From DSOI01 sp041394885 (lineage in GTDB: Bacteria > Acidobacteriota > Terriglobia > Bryobacterales > Bryobacteraceae), in NCBI GenBank assembly GCA_041394885.1, contig JAWKHI010000019.1:1-64000 (forward strand): 64,000 nucleotides of DNA, in the 5' to 3' direction. Made by a program: the position numbers and the translations under genes. The notes beneath the pieces were generated by a model. The model was not told the DNA's origin. It did no database searches and saw only the letters and a list, made by a program, of their open reading frames with translations. Numbering within the stretch: the stretch's first letter is position 1; every line of letters starts with the position of its first letter. Below are positions 9,080 through 19,566 of this stretch, piece after piece.

Positions 9080-10264
9080 GTGCCGCGATATACGCTCTTC
9101 ACCCTTCTGCTGTCCCTGCCGCTCGCCGCGCAAACCGGGGTGGATGCACGTACCGAACGTCTGCTGCGGGACGTGCTGATCTTCGACGCTCATATTGACA
9201 CGCCACGGTACATCGTCGACGAAGGCTACCGGCTGGCCGACGAGCACAGCTATTACGAACTCGACCTTCCGCGGCTGAGGAAGGGTCGTGTGGGTGCTGT
9301 CCTTTTTGGGTTATACGCGCAGCCGGAGGACTACGCGCAACCGCAATGGCTGCCGCGCGCGCTCGAGTGCCTGGAGGCGTTGCATCGCGAAGTGGCGGCC
9401 AACTCGAAAGACATGGAGTTCGCCTACAGCGCGGCGGACATCCTACGCATTCATCGCGCCGGAAAGGTGGCCGCGATGGCGAGTCTCGAAGGCGGGCACC
9501 TGTTCGCCGACAACCTCGACGTGCTGGGCGCTTTCTACCGGCTGGGCGTCCGCTACCTGACTCTCGCTCACTTTCACAACAGTACGTATGCGGATTCGAT
9601 GACCGACACCGCCCGCTACAACGGCCTTTCCCCGGACGGACGCAAGTTGATCGAGTGGATGAATCGCAAGGGCATGATGGTGGACGTTTCGCACATCTCC
9701 GACAAAGCCGTCTTCGACGCAGTGTCGGCCAGCCGCGCCCCGGTGATCGCGTCGCACTCGTCGGTAAAGAGCCTCTCGCCGATTCCGCGCAACATGCCGG
9801 ACGAGGTGATGAAGGCAGTAGCATCCAAAGGCGGTGTGATCTGCCTCAACTTCCATGCCGGTTATCTGGAACCGAAGGCGCACGCCGTCTACATCCGCAA
9901 CCGGCCTTCCCGTGTCAAGGAGACCGACGCGGTTTTGGCCGGACCCGGGACCGCGGCGGAGAAGTACCGCCAGATCCGCCGGATTCACGCCAAATATTAT
10001 GACCTGATGCCGCCGGTGCCGATCTCGAAACTGATCGATCACCTCGACTACATAGCCAAACATATCGGCGTGGATCACGTCGGCCTGGGATCGGACTTCG
10101 ATGGGGTTTCGGGCATGGTCCCCCGCGGCATGGAGGATGTTTCGAAGTATCCGGCGATCGTGCGGGGTCTGGTGGAGCGGGGTTATTCCGATGAGGACGT
10201 GCGGAAGATCATGGGGATGAATCTGATCCGGGTGTTGCAGGCCAACGAGGCGGCGGCCGAGTAG
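9080..10264 (+). CDS. Exported membrane dipeptidase, peptidase family M19
   Basis: The 394-residue protein has a short signal peptide (LFTLLLSLPLAAQ). It has the zinc-binding pattern of renal-dipeptidase-like enzymes: FDAHIDT, ASLEGGH, YLTLAHFHNS, VDVSHISD, VIASHSS and DHVGLGSDFDG. It would cleave dipeptides, possibly D-amino-acid-containing ones, in the periplasm. Translation starts at a GTG directly after the stop of the ConA-like gene. Confidence 0.93.
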   Translation: MPRYTLFTLLLSLPLAAQTGVDARTERLLRDVLIFDAHIDTPRYIVDEGYRLADEHSYYELDLPRLRKGRVGAVLFGLYAQPEDYAQPQWLPRALECLEALHREVAANSKDMEFAYSAADILRIHRAGKVAAMASLEGGHLFADNLDVLGAFYRLGVRYLTLAHFHNSTYADSMTDTARYNGLSPDGRKLIEWMNRKGMMVDVSHISDKAVFDAVSASRAPVIASHSSVKSLSPIPRNMPDEVMKAVASKGGVICLNFHAGYLEPKAHAVYIRNRPSRVKETDAVLAGPGTAAEKYRQIRRIHAKYYDLMPPVPISKLIDHLDYIAKHIGVDHVGLGSDFDGVSGMVPRGMEDVSKYPAIVRGLVERGYSDEDVRKIMGMNLIRVLQANEAAAE

Positions 10265-10283
10265 CACGCGCCTGTCCGGGCCC

Positions 10284-10335
10284 GCGCAGCGGGCTCCGGT
10301 GGCAATCAACGCGCAGCGGGCCCGGTGGCAATCAA
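10284..10335 (+). repeat. Tandem pair of ~26-base repeats upstream of atpD
   Basis: Two near-identical units, each beginning GCGCAGCGGGC and ending GGTGGCAATCAA, occupy 10284-10309 and 10311-10335 and differ by one base. They fill most of the gap between the dipeptidase gene and atpD. They may be a slippage product or part of the operon leader. Confidence 0.7.
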
Positions 10336-10366
10336 AGTGCACTGTTCCGATTGAGGAACGACGATC

Positions 10367-11740
10367 GTGGCGGAATTTCCGCTGGTTGGAACCATCGCCC
10401 AGGTGCATGGGCCCATCGTGGACATCGCCTGTTCGGTATTGCCGCCTCTCCATCAGGCGCTGGTGGCGCGCCTGGACCACGAAACCTACACTTTCGAGGT
10501 GCACCAGCATCTGGATGAATTGCACGTGCGGGCGATCACCTTGCATCGCACCGCGGGGTTGCGGCGCGGCATGGCCGTGTTCGACACCGGATCGTCCCTG
10601 CAGGTGCCGGTTTCGCTCGATTGCCTGAGCCGCCTGTTGAACGTGTTCGGGGAGCCGCTCGATGGCGGCCAACCGCTGGCGGCGGAGAGCCACCGCAACA
10701 TCCTCGCCAAGCCCGCGCCGTTGAGCGAAGAGCGTGAGGCGGCGGAAGTGCTCGAAACCGGCATCAAGGTGATCGATCTGCTGTGTCCCTTCGTCCGGGG
10801 CGGGAAGACGGGGCTGTTCGGGGGGGCCGGTGTGGGCAAGACCGTGCTGATCATGGAGTTCATGCACGCGGTGGCGAAGCTGCACCAGGGGGTTTCCGTC
10901 TTTGCGGGCGTCGGGGAGAGGATCCGCGAGGGTCATGAGCTATGGCGAGAAATGCAGGCGTCTGGAGTGATGCCGCATGCACTCATGGTCTTTGGCCAGA
11001 TGGATGAATCGCCCGGCGTACGATTCCGCATCGCGATGACGGCGGAGACCTACGCCGAGTATCTGCGCGACACGCTGGGCAAAGAAGTACTGTTCCTGAT
11101 GGACAACGCCTACCGGTTCGTGCAGGCCGGCAGCGAAATCTCAGGGCTGCTCGGCCGTATGCCGGCCACGGTGGGCTACCAGCCGACCCTCATGACCGAG
11201 GTGAGTAGTCTGGAAGACCGCATCAGTTCCACCGCCCGCGGGAGCGTCACCTCGGTCCAGGCCGTTTATGTCCCCGCCGACGACATGACCGATCCCGCGG
11301 TGAGCGCGATTCTGAACCATCTGGATACCAGCGTGATTCTGTCCCGCGCTCAAGCAGGCAAGGGGATCTATCCGGCGGTGGATCCGCTCCGGTCCTCGAG
11401 CAAGGTGCTCTCCATCGACGTGGTGGGTGAGCGTCACTACCGGGTGGCCCGGTCCGTGCGGGAACAACTGGCCCGGTATCGTGAGCTCGAAGACATTATC
11501 GCGATGCTCGGGATGCAGGAGTTGTCGGCGGAGGATCGCAGGATTGTGGTCCGTGCCCGCAAACTGGAGCGTTATCTGACCCAGCCGTTCTCGGTGGTGT
11601 CGCGGCACACGGGTATCGAAGGGGCATCGGTCCCGCTCGCCGGGACGCTGGAAGACTGCGAGGCGTTCCTGCGCGGCGACTATGACTCGACGCCTGAGGA
11701 GAGCTGCTACATGCGGGGAAGGATGAGCGAAACCCGGTGA
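10367..11740 (+). CDS. atpD: N-ATPase F1 subunit beta
   Basis: The 457-residue beta subunit has catalytic P-loop GGAGVGKT at residues 152-159, the catalytic-Glu region GVGERIREGHEL (usual GERTREGND) and the LLGRMPATVGYQPTL segment. The start is a GTG at 10367 after GAGGAACGAC. It opens a nine-kilobase co-directional cluster in the order D-C-Q-B-E-F-A-G. That order is characteristic of N-ATPases, a laterally spread second F-type ATPase family (described by Dibrova and co-workers). A housekeeping F-ATPase is presumably encoded elsewhere. Confidence 0.95.
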   Translation: MAEFPLVGTIAQVHGPIVDIACSVLPPLHQALVARLDHETYTFEVHQHLDELHVRAITLHRTAGLRRGMAVFDTGSSLQVPVSLDCLSRLLNVFGEPLDGGQPLAAESHRNILAKPAPLSEEREAAEVLETGIKVIDLLCPFVRGGKTGLFGGAGVGKTVLIMEFMHAVAKLHQGVSVFAGVGERIREGHELWREMQASGVMPHALMVFGQMDESPGVRFRIAMTAETYAEYLRDTLGKEVLFLMDNAYRFVQAGSEISGLLGRMPATVGYQPTLMTEVSSLEDRISSTARGSVTSVQAVYVPADDMTDPAVSAILNHLDTSVILSRAQAGKGIYPAVDPLRSSSKVLSIDVVGERHYRVARSVREQLARYRELEDIIAMLGMQELSAEDRRIVVRARKLERYLTQPFSVVSRHTGIEGASVPLAGTLEDCEAFLRGDYDSTPEESCYMRGRMSETR

Positions 11741-12141
11741 GTGTTTTTACCCTCCATCTGGCGAGTGCGACCCAATATGAGCGCCTGGAAGGGGTGGTGA
11801 GCTTCGTTGGGGAAGACGCCTCCGGCAGCTTTGGCATCCTGGCCGGGCATGCGCGGACGATGACGCTGCTCCGTTTCGGGCTGGCCCGCTTCCGCATCGC
11901 CGGGGGCGGTTGGGAATATTTGGCGGCGCCGGGTGCGTTGGTCTACTTCGCGCGGAACGAACTGCACCTGGCGACGCGGCGATACGTGCGTGGCAACGAC
12001 TTCGGCCTGATTCAGGCCACCCTCGAGCAGGAGTTTCGCGCCGAGGAAGGGGCTTTGCGGACCGTGAAGCAGAGTTTGCGGCGTTTGGAAGGCGAGATGC
12101 TCAAACGTCTATTGCAGATCAATCGTGGAACCGCCGAATGA
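11737..12141 (+). CDS. atpC: N-ATPase F1 subunit epsilon
   Basis: The 134-residue subunit has an N-terminal beta-sandwich (FTLHLASATQYERLEGV, GSFGILAGHARTMTLL, the latter like the usual GxxGILPGHAPL) and a C-terminal helix pair. Its GTG start overlaps the atpD stop as GTGA, a sign of translational coupling. Its last 17 bases overlap atpQ. Confidence 0.9.
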   Translation: MSVFTLHLASATQYERLEGVVSFVGEDASGSFGILAGHARTMTLLRFGLARFRIAGGGWEYLAAPGALVYFARNELHLATRRYVRGNDFGLIQATLEQEFRAEEGALRTVKQSLRRLEGEMLKRLLQINRGTAE

Positions 12142-12427
12142 AGTCCGGGCCGAATGGAACGACGACCGGGGAAAGCTTGCGCGCGGTGTGGAAAGGCAAG
12201 CGGAACGGCTCCGGCGCGCCGAGAAAGACCGTCCGTCTCTGATCGCCCAAACGCGTTTTTTGGGTGGGATGGGGGTGGTGTTCCTTCTGCCGGTGATTGG
12301 CGGCGCCTATCTCGGGTTGTGGCTCGATAGCCTTGCGCCCGGCTACTCGGTGCGCTGGACGGCCGGGTTGATCTTTCTGGGCGTCGTGACCGGCGCTGTG
12401 AACGTGTATTTCTTTGTCCGGGAGTGA
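12125..12427 (+). CDS. atpQ: N-ATPase small membrane subunit AtpQ (AtpI/gene-1 like)
   Basis: The 100-residue protein has a charged N-terminal helix (residues 10-38) and two membrane helices (about 45-65 and 75-97). This is the layout of the small AtpI-like protein encoded third in N-ATPase operons. It begins with GTG inside the end of atpC. Such proteins may help assemble the c-ring or supply Mg2+. The usual next gene, atpR (three helices), is missing: atpB begins five bases after this stop. Confidence 0.8.
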   Translation: MEPPNEVRAEWNDDRGKLARGVERQAERLRRAEKDRPSLIAQTRFLGGMGVVFLLPVIGGAYLGLWLDSLAPGYSVRWTAGLIFLGVVTGAVNVYFFVRE

Positions 12428-12431
12428 GCCG

Positions 12432-13106
12432 ATGCGCCACCTGCTCAGCCAACCCGTGATAACGACTTGGGCCGTGATGGCCGTGGTAGCTTTGCTGTGC
12501 CGGTTATCGACGCGGCGGATGGAACTCGAGCCAGGCACCGGCCAAGCCGCGCTCGAAGGATTGGTGGCCACCATGGAGGACACCATCGCCGAAGTGACGC
12601 CCAGACACGCGCGCCGCGTTCTGCCCTTCGTGGGCACTCTCTGGATCTTCGTCGCGATCGCCAACCTTCTGGGCGTGATTCCCGGGTTGAGCGGACCCAC
12701 GGCGGATCTTTCGACGACGGCCGCGCTGGCTGTGCTGGTGTTTGCCTCGGTGCACTGGTACGGCATTGAAACGCACGGCATCCGGGCCTACCTGCGTCAC
12801 TATGTTCAGCCGACGCCGCTGCTGCTGCCGTTTCACATCATCAGCGAGGTTTCGCGGACCGTGGCGCTGGCGGTGCGGCTGTTCGGTAACATCTTCAGCT
12901 TGGAAATGGCCGCCTTGCTGGTCTTGCTGGTGGCGGGATTTCTGGTGCCGGTGCCGGTGCTGATGCTCCACATCATCGAAGCGCTGGTGCAGGCCTACAT
13001 CTTCGGAATGCTGGCGCTGATCTATATTGCCGGCGGCGTGGAAACGCTCGAGTTGCGGGCACAAGCGGCGAATGCCGGCGATACCGGTTCGACGAAAGGA
13101 GAATAA
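12432..13106 (+). CDS. atpB: N-ATPase Fo subunit a
   Basis: The 224-residue protein is hydrophobic with about five to six helices. The stator arginine lies in SRTVALAVRLFGNIFS (R149), and LIYIAGGVE sits near the end. The ATG at 12432 has GGAG seven bases upstream; the frame can be read back to a TTG at 12414, but that would overlap atpQ. It forms the ion half-channels against the c-ring. Confidence 0.93.
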   Translation: MRHLLSQPVITTWAVMAVVALLCRLSTRRMELEPGTGQAALEGLVATMEDTIAEVTPRHARRVLPFVGTLWIFVAIANLLGVIPGLSGPTADLSTTAALAVLVFASVHWYGIETHGIRAYLRHYVQPTPLLLPFHIISEVSRTVALAVRLFGNIFSLEMAALLVLLVAGFLVPVPVLMLHIIEALVQAYIFGMLALIYIAGGVETLELRAQAANAGDTGSTKGE

Positions 13107-13111
13107 AACGC

Positions 13112-13378
13112 ATGCCTGCCATGACGTGGTTCGTGATCATCTCCACCGCCGTGGCGGCGTTGGCGATTGCCGTGGGGGCGATGGTGCCGGCGCTCGCCAT
13201 GGGCCGCGCCATCGTACAGGCTCTCGAAGCACTGGCGCGGCAGCCGGAAGCGGAAAAGTCGATCACGCGGACCCTGTTTATCGGCCTGGCGATGATCGAA
13301 TCCCTGGCCATCTACGTTTTGGTGGTGGTGCTCATCATCCTGTTCCGCAATCCCCTGATCGAGTATCTGACACGCTAG
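13112..13378 (+). CDS. atpE: N-ATPase Fo subunit c
   Basis: The 88-residue hairpin has the polar loop ALARQPEAEKS between two helices and the ion-binding carboxylate E63 in LAMIESLAIY. Without gaps it aligns with the Na+-binding Ilyobacter c subunit at an offset of two. E63, S64 and Y68 match E65, S66 and Y70, but the helix-1 glutamine (Q32) is M30 here and T67 is L65. The Na+ ligand set is therefore partial. GAAAGGAG stands ahead of the ATG at 13112. Confidence 0.95.
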   Translation: MPAMTWFVIISTAVAALAIAVGAMVPALAMGRAIVQALEALARQPEAEKSITRTLFIGLAMIESLAIYVLVVVLIILFRNPLIEYLTR

Positions 13379-13396
13379 GTGCAACAGGAGCCTCCG

Positions 13397-14185
13397 GTGG
13401 AACTCGACCTTTCCACGTTCGTTCTCGAGATCGTCAACTTTCTGGTTCTGGTGTGGATCCTAAAACGGTTCCTTTACCGGCCGGTTTTGGATGCGATCGA
13501 GCGCCGGAAGACGGCGGTGGCCAAGACGCTCTCCGGCGCGGAAGCCAAGGAGGCTGCCGCCCGTGATCTGGAAGCGCAATACCGGAACCGACTGGGCGAA
13601 TGGGAACACGAAAAACAGCAGCTCCGGAGCCAGCTCGACGACGAAATCGCCGCGCGGAGAGATCGAATGCTGGCCGGGGTCGAAGCAGCTGCCGGCAAGG
13701 AGCGAGAGAAGGAAAAAGTCCTGGCCGCGCGCCGCCTCGACGAACTCCGGCAACGCGCGGAGAAGGAAGGTGCCGCCATCGCCGCCCGGTTCGCCAGCCG
13801 GCTGCTCGAACGGGTGGCCGATCCCGGTTTGGAACAGCGGCTGATCGGGCTTGTAATCGAAGACCTGCCGCGGCTGCCCGAAGCGGAACGCGAAGCGCTC
13901 GAAGCTGCCGGGAGCGATCCCCGCGCGGGGCTCCGGGTCACCACGGCGTTTCCCGTGCCGCAGTCAGGCCGCACGGCGCTCCTCGATGCGGTGAAAGCGG
14001 TGATCCACAGAGACTTGACCGCGGCCTTTGCAGAGGACCGGGCTTTGATCGCTGGCGTGCGCATCGATGTTGGCCCCTGGATTGTGCGCGCCAACCTACG
14101 GGACGAACTCGCGTTCTTTTCCGAAAAGATGGGGTCCGGGATGGCCGGGGTGGAGCGGATCGGCAATGTCTCCGGAAAGCACTAA
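13397..14185 (+). CDS. atpF: N-ATPase subunit b with delta-like C-terminus
   Basis: The 262-residue protein has an N-terminal membrane anchor (FVLEIVNFLVLVWILKRFLYRPV), a long Ala/Arg/Glu coiled coil (about residues 35-140) and a C-terminal domain. That domain ends LIAGVRIDVGPWIVRANLRDEL, which resembles the C-terminal strand of F-ATPase delta. No separate atpH exists in the operon, so this long b may replace delta. I choose the GTG at 13397 because AGGAG lies six bases upstream; a GTG at 13379 directly after the atpE stop has no ribosome site. Confidence 0.88.
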   Translation: MELDLSTFVLEIVNFLVLVWILKRFLYRPVLDAIERRKTAVAKTLSGAEAKEAAARDLEAQYRNRLGEWEHEKQQLRSQLDDEIAARRDRMLAGVEAAAGKEREKEKVLAARRLDELRQRAEKEGAAIAARFASRLLERVADPGLEQRLIGLVIEDLPRLPEAEREALEAAGSDPRAGLRVTTAFPVPQSGRTALLDAVKAVIHRDLTAAFAEDRALIAGVRIDVGPWIVRANLRDELAFFSEKMGSGMAGVERIGNVSGKH

Positions 14186-15641
14186 CGCCGGGCCGGACTG
14201 GTTGACGCGGTATCGCTTCCGTCCACGCGTCACCGAACAAGGCATTGTGATGTCGGTGGGAGACGGCATTGTACGAATCAGCGGACTGCCGTCGGCGGAG
14301 ATGGAAGAAATGCTCCTGTTCGACGATGGAAGCCGTGGGTTGGTGTTCTCGCTCGAACACGAATCCGTCAGCGCGATCCTGCTTGATCAGGGCTCGGCGC
14401 TGGCGGCCGGTTCCGCGGTCCATCTCACGGGAAAGCGCCTCGCGATTCCCGTGGGCCGGGCGCTACTGGGGCGGGTGATCGATCCGCTGGGCGCCCCGCT
14501 CGACGGCGGCGCTGCGCCGGATTGCCCAAATCGCCGCGAGTTGGAGGCTCCGTCGCCGCCCATCGTTGCCCGCGAATTCGTGAGTGAGCCGTTGTACACC
14601 GGCATCAAAGTAGCCGACGCCATGATTCCGATCGGGAAGGGACAACGCCAGCTCATCATCGGAGACAACGGCCTCGGCAAGAGTTCGTTCGCCATCGACA
14701 CGGTGGTGAACCAGGGGTCGCACGGAGTGCTCTGCGTCTACGTTCTGGTGGGGCAGAAGCGGTCGAGCGTGGTAGGCACCATCGAGACGCTGCGCAAACA
14801 GGGCGCGCTCGCGCATACCGTAGTGGTGGTGGCCGAGGCGACCGCGGCGCCGGGGTTGAAGTACCTGGCTCCGTTCGCCGGATGCGCCGTGTGCGAAGCC
14901 TGGATGCGGCAAGGCATCGACACGCTGATCGTCTACGACGACCTCACCGCCCACGCCGATGCCTATCGCGAACTCTCGCTGCTGCTCCGGCGTCCACCCG
15001 GCCGCGAAGCCTATCCCGGCGACATCTTCTATCTGCATGCGCGGCTTCTCGAGCGCTCCACGCGTCTCGCGAACGGCGATGGCGGCGGCAGCATGACGGC
15101 GCTTCCGATCGTCGAGACCAAGGAAGGCGAAATCGCGGCCTACATCCCCACCAATCTGATCTCGATCACCGATGGCCAGATCTACTTCGATTCGGGTTTG
15201 TTCGCGGCGGGAGTCCTGCCCGCGATCGACGTGCGGAAGTCCGTATCGCGGATTGGCGGCAAGGCCCAACACGCGCGAGTGGCCGCCGAGGCCGGACGGA
15301 TGAAGCTCGACTATCTGCGCTTTCTCGAGCTGGAGGTGTTCACGCGGTTCGGCGGACGGCTGGAGGCTTCCGTGCAGGCGCAGATCAAGCGCGGGCGGGT
15401 GCTGCGGGAACTCCTGAAGCAGCCGAAACTGGCGCCGCTGCCGATCGAGCAACAGATGGCTGGGCTCGTCGCCTTCAATGCGGGCTGGCTCGACGATGTC
15501 CGGCCACCGGAAGTCACGGCCACCCTCGATCGGCTGATCGAACGGATGAAATCCGGCGGCGCGGAATCACTGGGGCTCGACGCCGGGCAGGATGAGTGGA
15601 AGCGAAGAGTGAGGCAGTGGCTGGGAGACGCCGGCCGATGA
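14166..15641 (+). CDS. atpA: N-ATPase F1 subunit alpha
   Basis: The 491-residue alpha subunit has GQRQLIIGDNGLGKSSFAID (P-loop 166-173) and the arginine-finger segment SVSRIGGKAQ. The P-loop departs from the near-universal GDRQTGKT of alpha subunits; the conserved Gln is lost. The ATG at 14166 lies 20 bases inside atpF; a longer frame to 14067 is not alpha-like. The stop overlaps the atpG start (ATGA). Confidence 0.94.
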   Translation: MSPESTNAGPDWLTRYRFRPRVTEQGIVMSVGDGIVRISGLPSAEMEEMLLFDDGSRGLVFSLEHESVSAILLDQGSALAAGSAVHLTGKRLAIPVGRALLGRVIDPLGAPLDGGAAPDCPNRRELEAPSPPIVAREFVSEPLYTGIKVADAMIPIGKGQRQLIIGDNGLGKSSFAIDTVVNQGSHGVLCVYVLVGQKRSSVVGTIETLRKQGALAHTVVVVAEATAAPGLKYLAPFAGCAVCEAWMRQGIDTLIVYDDLTAHADAYRELSLLLRRPPGREAYPGDIFYLHARLLERSTRLANGDGGGSMTALPIVETKEGEIAAYIPTNLISITDGQIYFDSGLFAAGVLPAIDVRKSVSRIGGKAQHARVAAEAGRMKLDYLRFLELEVFTRFGGRLEASVQAQIKRGRVLRELLKQPKLAPLPIEQQMAGLVAFNAGWLDDVRPPEVTATLDRLIERMKSGGAESLGLDAGQDEWKRRVRQWLGDAGR

Positions 15642-16527
15642 AACCGCGCGAACTCGACCTACGGCTGCGGAGTCTCGGAGAGATCCGCGACATTCTCAGT
15701 GCCATGAAGAACATGGCTCGGATGGAGGTGCATCGGCTGGAGCGTTTCCTCGCCACGCAACGCCGCGTGGTCACGGCGATCGAATCGGCGGCCCGCGATC
15801 TGCGGGCGTTCCACCCGGAGTTGTTTGCGGGGGAGCAGGATGAACGGTGCCGGGAAGTCTACGTCGTACTGGGGAGCGAACGCGGATTCTGCGGCAACTT
15901 CAACGAATCTCTCCTACGCGTGCTGGCCGCTCGCGCACAGCCGGGGCCGGGCGCCGCGATCGTAGCTGTGGGCGGCAACCTGCGGAACAAGATCGGCGAC
16001 GATACGTTTTTGCCGGTGTTCCTGCCCGGTGCGGGCGTAGTGGAAGAAGTGGAGGACACGATGGTCAGGCTGATGGATGCGCTGAGCGGTGAGGGAATCG
16101 CGAAGCCTCACCGGTCCAGCGCACTGCGTGTGACGGTGATCCACCACACCCCGGCCGGCGGTGAGATCGGGCTGTCGTTACTGAGCCCGTCGTTTGGTGG
16201 CGGCGACAAACCACCGCAATACGCCTACGAGCCGATGCTCAACCTGGATCCCGTATCGTTTGCCGCGGGCCTTCTGGAGCAGTATCTGTTCGCCCGGCTC
16301 CATGAGTTGGTGTATGGTTCACTGATGGCGGAAAACGAGGCTCGGGTGGCGCACATGCAAGCGGCCGTGGAGCGCCTGGATAGAAAGCTGCCGGACCTGC
16401 GCCGCCGCCGTAACGTGTTGCGGCAGGAGGAGATCACCGAAGAGATCGAGGTGATCATGCTCAGCGCCGATCTGTTGGAGCCAGGCACGGGTTACGCGGA
16501 TGCGGGGACTTACAATGAAGTGGCACC

Positions 16528-16531
<4 letters not shown>
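15638..16531 (+). CDS. atpG: N-ATPase F1 subunit gamma
   Basis: The 297-residue gamma has an N-terminal helix (LGEIRDILSAMKNMARMEVH) replacing the usual KITKAMEMVAASK segment, the conserved GFCGNFNESLL (usual GLCGxxN) and a long C-terminal helix. The C-terminus extends past the usual end with an acidic stretch (EEIEVIMLSADLLE). The start overlaps the atpA stop by ATGA, and the stop overlaps the next gene, again by ATGA. Confidence 0.88.
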
Positions 16532-19167
<2,636 letters not shown>

Positions 19168-19249
19168 TCCACCGCAAGGACTCAACGCGTCTGTGACGGC
19201 GGCTTGGAACTGGCTCGCGGTGGGGATAGGGCGGGCCGAAGCCCATCAC
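19168..19249. other. Spacer at the left edge of the decayed region
   Basis: No feature was recognised. From here to 22830 the sequence falls apart into short frames with many stops and lower, uneven GC, in contrast to the tightly packed genes on both sides. Confidence 0.4.
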
Positions 19250-19566
19250 AAGCCGAAGCTCGCACTCCCACATGGGGCATGTCCATCTTCGACGTTGGCG
19301 GTGGGCGGATCGATGGTGGCTGAGCCGGCTTCCTGCTCCTTGCGCAGGGATTGAGTGAAGCGAAGTTGATCGAGAGCGCGGTCTTGTTCGCGGGCGTAGC
19401 GGCCTGCTGGCGGTAGACGAGGGCGAGGGACTTGGAGGTGTCGGCGAGTTCACGAAAGGCTTTGGCATGGATGAGGTCTGCCTTGGGGTCTTCGAACTCG
19501 GAGGCGAATTTGGCGCTTTGGCTTCCTATTTCATCCAGCAGAACGTGGGATTTCGTGACGGAGACG
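19250..19566 (-). pseudogene. Decayed minus-strand gene fragment, unknown family
   Basis: One minus frame reads a coherent stretch (VTKSHVLLDEIGSQSAKFAS, then EDPKADLIHAKAFRELADTS and ALVYRQQ). It continues in another frame as YAREQDRALDQLRFTQSLRK and then ATIDPPTANVEDGHAP. The switch near 19400 and the lack of a start codon show a broken gene. The family is not recognised; the composition is that of a soluble helical protein. Confidence 0.55.
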
